NCBI GenBank assembly: GCA_958445895.1
Contig: CAUCTV010000002.1
Span: 30,681 to 94,680 of the forward strand
From: an uncultured Collinsella sp.
GTDB lineage: Bacteria; Actinomycetota; Coriobacteriia; Coriobacteriales; Coriobacteriaceae
Reading direction: 5' to 3'
Length of the DNA: 64,000 bases
This document shows positions 58,609-64,000 of this stretch, piece by piece. The notes beneath the pieces are model-generated. The model did not search any database. It was not told the DNA's origin and saw nothing but the letters and a program-made list of their open reading frames with translations. Within the stretch, counting starts at the first letter, position 1; each line of letters begins with the position of its first letter. Position numbers and translations under genes: made by a program.

Positions 58609-59229
58609 ATGATCGCCAAGTTCGATTCCGCCCTCGTGCCATACGTTATCGAGCAGACGCCGCGCGGCGAGCGCAGCTACGATATCTATTCGCGCCTGCT
58701 CAACGACCGCATCATCTTCTTGGGCGAGGAGATCAACTCCGTCAGCGCCAACCTGGTCGTTGCCCAGCTGCTGCATCTTGAGAGCCAGGATGCCGAGAAG
58801 GATATCTCGCTCTATATCAATTCGCCCGGTGGCGAGGTCTACTCCGGCCTGGCGATTCTGGACACCATGAACTTCATCAAGCCGCAGGTCTCCACCATCT
58901 GCGTCGGTATGGCTGCGTCCATGGCCGCCGTGCTGCTTTCGGCCGGCGCCAAGGGCAAGCGCTTCTGCCTGCCGCACTCCAAGGTCATGATTCACCAGCC
59001 CAGCGGCGGTGCTCAGGGTCAGCAGACCGAGATCGAGATCGTGGCCGAGGAGATCAAGAAGACCCGCCGCGAGCTCAACCAGATCCTGTCCGACGCATCG
59101 GGCCAGCCTATCGAGAAGGTTCAGGCCGACACCGAGCGCGACAACTACCTGACCGCTGCCGAGGCCCTCGACTACGGCTTGATCGACCGTATCGTCACCT
59201 CGCGCGACCTCGCCGCGAAGGACGCCTAG
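58609..59229 (+). CDS. clpP: ATP-dependent Clp protease proteolytic subunit
   Basis: 206-residue serine protease forming the tetradecameric chamber that works with ClpX. Catalytic Ser in [15 protein letters not shown] (about residue 98), His in [12 protein letters not shown], Asp in the [20 protein letters not shown] region. [19 protein letters not shown] and [15 protein letters not shown] are intact. Of three clustered in-frame ATGs, the last (58609) is chosen because GGAG is 6 bases upstream and the N-terminus then fits the family ([19 protein letters not shown]). clpX follows one base after the stop. Confidence 0.97.
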   Translation: MIAKFDSALVPYVIEQTPRGERSYDIYSRLLNDRIIFLGEEINSVSANLVVAQLLHLESQDAEKDISLYINSPGGEVYSGLAILDTMNFIKPQVSTICVGMAASMAAVLLSAGAKGKRFCLPHSKVMIHQPSGGAQGQQTEIEIVAEEIKKTRRELNQILSDASGQPIEKVQADTERDNYLTAAEALDYGLIDRIVTSRDLAAKDA

Positions 59230-59230
59230 G

Positions 59231-60637
59231 ATGGCAGGTAACATGCAGGACAACTTTGACGAGAACGGCAACCCCATCCGCTGCTCCTTTTGCGGAAAAG
59301 AGCAGGGCCAGGTCCGTCGTCTCGTAAAGGGCCCGACCAACATCTTTATCTGCGACGAGTGCGTCGCCGCCTGCTCCGAGATCCTTGAGGAGTCGCTTGC
59401 TTCGGACTTTATGGACGCTGCCCGCAACGGCAAGCTGCCAGGCTTCCTCAACGACCACGGCCAGGCTGCATCCCAGCCCGCCGTGGACCCCGAGACCGAG
59501 GGCTTTGAGCTCGAGGACGACCGCCAGGTCATTACGCACGTGCCGACGCCGCACGAGATCTATGACGAGCTTTCGGCCTATGTTATGGGTCAGGAGGACG
59601 CCAAGCGCGCCATGTCGGTGGCCGTGTACAACCACTATCGCCGCGTGATCGAGGGTGGCGCCGCGGTGTCTGCCTTTGACGGCGGCATGGGCTCGCAGTT
59701 TGACGACGATATGGACGAGGTAGAGCTTGCCAAGTCCAACATCCTGCTGCTCGGTCCCACCGGTACCGGCAAGACCTTGTTGGCCCAGACGCTCGCGCGC
59801 ATCCTCGAGGTGCCGTTTGCCATCGCCGATGCCACCGCGCTCACCGAGGCCGGCTATGTGGGCGAGGACGTGGAGAACATCCTTCTCAAGCTCATCAATG
59901 CTGCCGATGGCGACATTGAGCGCGCTCAGGTGGGCATTATCTACGTGGATGAGATTGACAAGATCGCCCGCAAGGCCGAGAACCTCTCCATTACCCGCGA
60001 TGTCTCGGGCGAGGGCGTTCAGCAGGCGCTGCTTAAGATTCTTGAGGGCACGGTGGCCAGCGTTCCGCCCACCGGCGGCCGCAAGCATCCCCAGCAGGAA
60101 CTTTTGCAGATCGACACGACCAACATCCTGTTTATCTGCGGCGGTGCCTTTGTGGGTCTGGATAAGATCATCGCCGATCGCGTTGGCAACAAGGGCGTGG
60201 GCTTTAACTCCGAGATCGCCGGCCCCACCTCGGTCGACGAGAACGACCTGCTGCGCCAGGTACTCCCGCAGGACCTCAATGCATTCGGCATGATCCCCGA
60301 GTTCGTGGGACGTACGCCCGTCGTTACCCAGACGCAGGCGCTCGACGAGGACGACCTGGTGTCGATCCTGACCGAGCCAAAGAATGCCGTGGTGCGCCAG
60401 TACCGTAAGATGTTCCAGCTCGAGGACGTCGATCTTGAGTTTGAGGACGCGGCCCTGCACGAGATCGCCCGCATGGCGCTCGCCCGCAAGACCGGCGCCC
60501 GCGGCCTGCGCGCCATCTGCGAGGACGTGCTGCAGCAGACGATGTTCGACCTCCCCAGCGAGAAAGGCGTTGCCAAGGTCGTCGTGACCGAAGCCGCCGT
60601 AAAGGGCACCGAACAGCCCCAGCGCATCTACGGGTAA
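59231..60637 (+). CDS. clpX: ATP-dependent Clp protease ATP-binding subunit ClpX
   Basis: 468-residue AAA+ unfoldase. The N-terminal C4 zinc-binding domain is CSFCGKEQG...[10 protein letters not shown]. Walker A is [15 protein letters not shown], Walker [17 protein letters not shown], pore loop [16 protein letters not shown], sensor region [16 protein letters not shown] [11 protein letters not shown], and the GAR sensor 2 motif [10 protein letters not shown]. About 40 residues longer than E. coli ClpX, mainly in an acidic linker after the zinc finger. Either ATG 59231 or 59243 could start translation. Terminator downstream. Confidence 0.97.
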   Translation: MAGNMQDNFDENGNPIRCSFCGKEQGQVRRLVKGPTNIFICDECVAACSEILEESLASDFMDAARNGKLPGFLNDHGQAASQPAVDPETEGFELEDDRQVITHVPTPHEIYDELSAYVMGQEDAKRAMSVAVYNHYRRVIEGGAAVSAFDGGMGSQFDDDMDEVELAKSNILLLGPTGTGKTLLAQTLARILEVPFAIADATALTEAGYVGEDVENILLKLINAADGDIERAQVGIIYVDEIDKIARKAENLSITRDVSGEGVQQALLKILEGTVASVPPTGGRKHPQQELLQIDTTNILFICGGAFVGLDKIIADRVGNKGVGFNSEIAGPTSVDENDLLRQVLPQDLNAFGMIPEFVGRTPVVTQTQALDEDDLVSILTEPKNAVVRQYRKMFQLEDVDLEFEDAALHEIARMALARKTGARGLRAICEDVLQQTMFDLPSEKGVAKVVVTEAAVKGTEQPQRIYG

Positions 60638-60659
60638 ACCAGCCTAAAACGTGCTTGCA

Positions 60660-60696
60660 AATAGCCTCCGGCCACCCGCGGTCGGAGGCTATTTTA
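60660..60696 (+). terminator. Terminator after clpX
   Basis: AATAGCCTCCG / CGGAGGCTATT perfect 11-bp stem followed by TTATATA. Confidence 0.88.
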
Positions 60697-60787
60697 TATA
60701 TACGCAATAACCCCAACTACCTGTGTTATTCTGTGTGTTTGTTTAAGCCTCAGCGAAGTCATTCAGACTGAAGTAATCGATACCTAA

Positions 60788-60903
60788 GGGGAGGAATGTA
60801 GGCCCGATTTTCGTAGATTCCACACGAGCCGAAGACCACTTAATGTGGTCTTCGAGCGAGCCCAGGACTTGACCGAGCAAAAATCGGGCCTACATTCCTC
60901 CCC
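60788..60903. repeat. Nested palindrome family NP1, copy 2
   Basis: Perfect 24-base outer arms (60788-60811 and 60880-60903). Core in the same orientation as copy 1: CGTAGATTCCACACG, inner hairpin GAAGACCAC-TTAAT-GTGGTCTTC (60831-60853), CAGGACTTGACCGAGC. The right arm ends 10 bases before the valS ribosome binding site. Confidence 0.93.
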
Positions 60904-60923
60904 GGCGGGACAGGGAGAGATAT

Positions 60924-63620
60924 ATGGAAGAAATGCCCAAGAACTACGATCCGTCGACCAACGAGCCGGCGATCCTGCAGAAGTGGCTTGACGGCGGCTA
61001 CTACAAGCGCCGTGAGGGCGTGGGCGACTGCACCGTCACCATTCCGCCTCCCAACGTGACCGGCAAGCTCCACATGGGTCATGCCACCGACGACTCCATC
61101 CAGGACGCCATCATCCGTATGGCCCGCATGCGCGGCAAGTCCACGCGCTGGGTGCTGGGCACCGATCACGCCGGTATCGCCACGCAGACCAAGGTCGACA
61201 AGAAGCTCAAGAGCGAGGGCATCAGCCGCCTGGAGATCGGTCGCGACAAGTTTGTCGACGCCTGCTGGGATTGGACCCACGAGTACGGCGGCATCATCGT
61301 CGAGCAGATCAAGCGCATGGGCTGCTCCGTCGACTTCGATAACGAGCGCTTCACCATGGACGAGGATTACGCCCAGGCCGTGCGTAAGGTCTTCTGCGAC
61401 TGGTACCACGACGGCCTGATCTATCGCGGCAAGCGCATCGTCAACTGGTGCCCCAACTGCACCACCGCCATCTCGGACGACGAGGCCGAGTATAAGGACG
61501 AGAAGGGCCACCTGTGGCACCTGCGCTACCCGTTGACCGAGCCGGTCAACGGCCAGGACTACATCGTCGTCGCCACCACGCGCCCCGAGACCATGCTCGG
61601 CGACACGGGCGTTGCCGTTTCCCCGAAGGATCCCGAGAAGGCCGCCTTCGTGGGTAAGACCGTCAAGCTCCCCATCGTCGACCGCGAGATTCCCATCTTT
61701 GAGGATTGGCATGTCGACGCCAACTTCGGTTCCGGCTTCGTTAAGGTCACCCCGGCCCACGACCCCAACGACTACGCCATGGGTCAGGCCCACGACCTGC
61801 CACAGATCAACATCTTCGACGAGCACGCGGTGGTCGTCGAGGGCTACGGTGAGTTTACCGGCATGAACCGCGACGAGTGCCGCGAGGCCGTCGTCAAGTG
61901 GTTCGACGAGCACGGTCTGCTCGACCACGTCGAAGAGCTCGACCACTCCGTCATGCACTGCTACCGTTGCGACTCCGCCCTGGAGCCGTGGCTGTCCGAG
62001 CAGTGGTTTGTGGCCGTCGACAAGCTCAAGGGGCCGGCGCTCGACGCCGTCAACTCCGGCAAGGTGACCTTCCACCCTGCGCGCTGGACGCAGACCTACA
62101 CCACCTGGATGGAGAACCTCAAGGATTGGTGCATCAGCCGCCAGCTGTGGTGGGGCCACCGCATCCCCGTGTTCTACTGCGAGGACTGTGGCTGGGAGGA
62201 CGCGCTGACCGAGGACACCGACGTGTGTCCCAAGTGCGGCGGCCATCACGTGCACCAGGACGAGAACGTGCTGGACACCTGGTTCAGCTCGCAGCTGTGG
62301 ACCTTTGCCACGCAGGGCTGGCCGCAAAAGCCGGAGCTGCTCGAGGGCCATCACCCCACGACGGCACTCGTCACCGCACGAGACATCATCGCGCTGTGGG
62401 TCGCCCGCATGGTCATGAGTTCGCTGTATTTCTTGGACGAGGTGCCGTTTAAGGACGTCGTCATCTACCCGACGATCCTGGCCAAGGACGGCAGCCGCAT
62501 GTCCAAGTCCAAGGGCAACGGCGTTGACCCCATGGACCTCATTGGCATGTACGGTGCCGACGCCATGCGTTACAACCTGCTGACACTGTGCACCAACAAC
62601 CAGGACGTCAAGTTTGACGCGAACATCGATAAGAAGACCAAGAAGCTCATCGACAGCCCGCGCACCGACCAGGCCAAGAGCTTTGTGACCAAGATCTGGA
62701 ACGCCAGCCGCTTCCTGCTCATGAACATGGAGGGCTACACGCCCGGCGAGCCTGTCGTGGAGACGCCGGCCGACGCCTGGATGTTCAGCCGCCTGGCCAA
62801 GGCCGTGAAGATGGTCACCGAGGGTATTGAGAACTACACCTTTGGCGACATGGCCCGCGGCGTGCAGCAGTTCTTCTGGAACGAGGTCTGCGACTGGTAC
62901 GTCGAGGTCACCAAGGCCCGCCTGAAGGGCGAGGGCCGTCTACAGGCGCAGCGCAACCTGATCTTTGTGCTCGACACCTCCATTCGCCTGATGCACCCGC
63001 TCATGCCGTTTGTCACCGAGGAGATTTGGGACAACATGCCGGCGAGCGTGCTCGATCTGGACGCCGAGGGCAACGTTGACCGCGCCGAGGCGCTCATGAT
63101 CGCCAAGTGGCCCGAGCCTGCCGACTACGCCAAGTACGTCGACAAGCCCGCCGAGCGCGCGTTTGAGCTGTGCCGTGCCGTCGTGTCTGCCGCCCGTGCC
63201 ACTCGTTCGCGTTATCGCTTAAGCCCCAAGGCGGAGCTCGACGTTGTCGTGCGCGCCGGCGCCGAGGATATCGAGAAGCTCGAGAGCCTGCGCTCGACCA
63301 TCGAGCCGCTGGCCAACACCGCCTCGCTGGTTATGGGTACCGACGTTGAGAAGCCGGCTGCGAGCATTGCCGTGGTCGACAGCGGCGTCGAGGTCTTTGT
63401 GGTTCTCGAGGGCAAGGTTGACCTTTCGGCCGAGAAGGCACGCCTGGAGAAAGAGATTGCCGCGGCCCAGAAGGAGCTCGCCGGCTGCGAGAAGACGCTC
63501 GCCAACGAGGGCTTTGTGGCCAAGGCCGCACCCGCGGTGGTCCAGAAGAAGAGGGACCGTGCAGCTGAGCTCAGGGAGATCCTGGCGGCTTTGACTGCTC
63601 AGGTTGCTGACTTCTCGTAA
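60924..63620 (+). CDS. valS: Valyl-tRNA synthetase
   Basis: 898-residue class I aminoacyl-tRNA synthetase. HIGH motif PPPNVTGKLHMGHAT (about residue 42), editing domain with TTRPETMLGDTGVAV and GTDHAGIATQTKV, zinc-type Cys pairs (YCEDCGWED...CPKCGGHH), KMSKS motif DGSRMSKSKGNGVDP, and a C-terminal coiled coil (EKARLEKEIAAAQKEL). Full family length. ATG follows CAGGGAGAG. No T-box leader is visible; instead an NP1 palindrome lies directly upstream, and another follows the gene in the opposite orientation. Confidence 0.97.
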   Translation: MEEMPKNYDPSTNEPAILQKWLDGGYYKRREGVGDCTVTIPPPNVTGKLHMGHATDDSIQDAIIRMARMRGKSTRWVLGTDHAGIATQTKVDKKLKSEGISRLEIGRDKFVDACWDWTHEYGGIIVEQIKRMGCSVDFDNERFTMDEDYAQAVRKVFCDWYHDGLIYRGKRIVNWCPNCTTAISDDEAEYKDEKGHLWHLRYPLTEPVNGQDYIVVATTRPETMLGDTGVAVSPKDPEKAAFVGKTVKLPIVDREIPIFEDWHVDANFGSGFVKVTPAHDPNDYAMGQAHDLPQINIFDEHAVVVEGYGEFTGMNRDECREAVVKWFDEHGLLDHVEELDHSVMHCYRCDSALEPWLSEQWFVAVDKLKGPALDAVNSGKVTFHPARWTQTYTTWMENLKDWCISRQLWWGHRIPVFYCEDCGWEDALTEDTDVCPKCGGHHVHQDENVLDTWFSSQLWTFATQGWPQKPELLEGHHPTTALVTARDIIALWVARMVMSSLYFLDEVPFKDVVIYPTILAKDGSRMSKSKGNGVDPMDLIGMYGADAMRYNLLTLCTNNQDVKFDANIDKKTKKLIDSPRTDQAKSFVTKIWNASRFLLMNMEGYTPGEPVVETPADAWMFSRLAKAVKMVTEGIENYTFGDMARGVQQFFWNEVCDWYVEVTKARLKGEGRLQAQRNLIFVLDTSIRLMHPLMPFVTEEIWDNMPASVLDLDAEGNVDRAEALMIAKWPEPADYAKYVDKPAERAFELCRAVVSAARATRSRYRLSPKAELDVVVRAGAEDIEKLESLRSTIEPLANTASLVMGTDVEKPAASIAVVDSGVEVFVVLEGKVDLSAEKARLEKEIAAAQKELAGCEKTLANEGFVAKAAPAVVQKKRDRAAELREILAALTAQVADFS

Positions 63621-63639
63621 GGTTTACTCGGGGGCGCGT

Positions 63640-63740
63640 CCCGATGCTTTGCTCTCCGCTGCGGACAGTCCTGCGCAAGACGGACAGCACATTAAGTGCT
63701 GTCCTTTGCGTGCGGAACTTGCGGCGAGCAAAGCATCGGG
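63640..63740. repeat. Nested palindrome family NP1, copy 3 (inverted)
   Basis: Outer arms CCCGATGCTTTGCTC (63640-63654) and GAGCAAAGCATCGGG (63726-63740), plus 4 more pairs after one mismatch. Core reversed relative to copies 1 and 2: GTCCTGCGCAAGACG, inner hairpin GGACAGCAC-ATTAA-GTGCTGTCC (63682-63704), CTTTGCGTGCGGAA. Confidence 0.9.
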
Positions 63741-63845
63741 CCGCTCCTAGTCCGTTTACGTGGCTGTTTGCAACTGGTTAGTTAGGGCCACCGGCTTGTG
63801 GCCTTGATTCCGCTGCAATCGGGTAAAGGCTGATATTGTCAACGC

Positions 63846-63878
63846 GAGGGGCTCATTCTTTTTGATGGGCCTCTTTTT
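63846..63878 (+). terminator. Terminator before the last gene
   Basis: GAGGGGCTCAT / ATGGGCCTC bulged stem followed by TTTTTCT. Confidence 0.75.
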
Positions 63879-63900
63879 CTGTTATGGGGGACTTTGGGTT

Positions 63901-64000
63901 ATGGCTAAGCGTTCGGGGTCGTATTCTGTGCCGTTCTCGTTTGAGTTGCTTTCGTTTGATGAGGCTGTTGGGCTGGCTGCTGATACGGGGCGGATTTCTG
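63901..64000 (+). CDS. Start of an unidentified gene (cut by the window end)
   Basis: ATG follows TATGGGGGACTTTGGGTT. The first residues read MAKRSGSYSVPFSFELLSFD, and the frame stays open for 33 codons to the edge. Position after valS would suit folC, but this N-terminus is not diagnostic and I make no assignment. TCG, TTT and GGG codons are more frequent than in the neighbours, though the sample is tiny. Confidence 0.6.
   Translation, partial: MAKRSGSYSVPFSFELLSFDEAVGLAADTGRIS

Noticed and set aside
60697..60923. T-box leader before valS
   Set aside because: No T-box consensus (TGGNACC type) or specifier loop; the region is taken up by the NP1 palindrome.

Overview
The window is about 60 percent GC, gene-dense bacterial chromosome. 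Gene content and style (short ThiC, lone four-domain ribosomal protein S1, Sec machinery, double-cubane reductases, BrnQ, formate channel, frequent TTG/GTG starts) suggest an anaerobic Actinobacterium of class Coriobacteriia, most likely Collinsella or a close relative. That taxon is an inference from style and content, not a database match.

Layout. 1-13 kb: phosphate transporter (-), a small hypothetical protein, Bax-inhibitor-like membrane protein, macrodomain-type protein, SGNH esterase, thiD and riboswitch-controlled thiC (-), yaaA and an M18 aminopeptidase (-), and polA. 13-22 kb: a HAD phosphatase, argG behind an Arg-rich leader peptide, a possible 56-aa protein, argH, ndk, rpiB (-), a cysteine desulfidase-like protein and a second HAD protein (-). 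22-32 kb: rpsA, RNase P RNA, a YigZ protein, a C_GCAxxG_C_C protein (-), metY, an MFS exporter, xpt, a release-factor-like protein, a lipid kinase (-) and a CLC-F-like transporter (-). 32-38 kb: moeA, a mogA/moaB gene and modABC, i.e. molybdate uptake and molybdenum cofactor insertion. 38-45 kb: two double-cubane-cluster reductase paralogues, their ATP-dependent activator, selD, yedF, a DUF3343 gene and a class-V aminotransferase (selenium handling). 45-51.4 kb: brnQ, tRNA-Pro, tRNA-Gly, a formate/nitrite channel, selA, selB and tRNA-Sec. 51.5-57 kb: gdhA and a two-gene xanthine-dehydrogenase-type molybdenum hydroxylase. 57-64 kb: tRNA-Leu, tig, clpP, clpX, valS and the start of one more gene.

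The 32-57 kb stretch reads as one functional neighbourhood. It brings in molybdate, inserts it into cofactor, makes selenophosphate, supplies the Sec decoding machinery, and encodes a molybdenum hydroxylase that may use a selenium-bearing cofactor. selD is itself a selenoprotein gene: its codon 17 is an in-frame TGA at the catalytic Cys position, so ordinary gene callers would truncate it.

The second theme is intergenic. At least three families of large nested palindromes sit between genes. In two families the inner sequence is conserved between copies, while the outer arms differ from copy to copy yet stay self-complementary within each copy.
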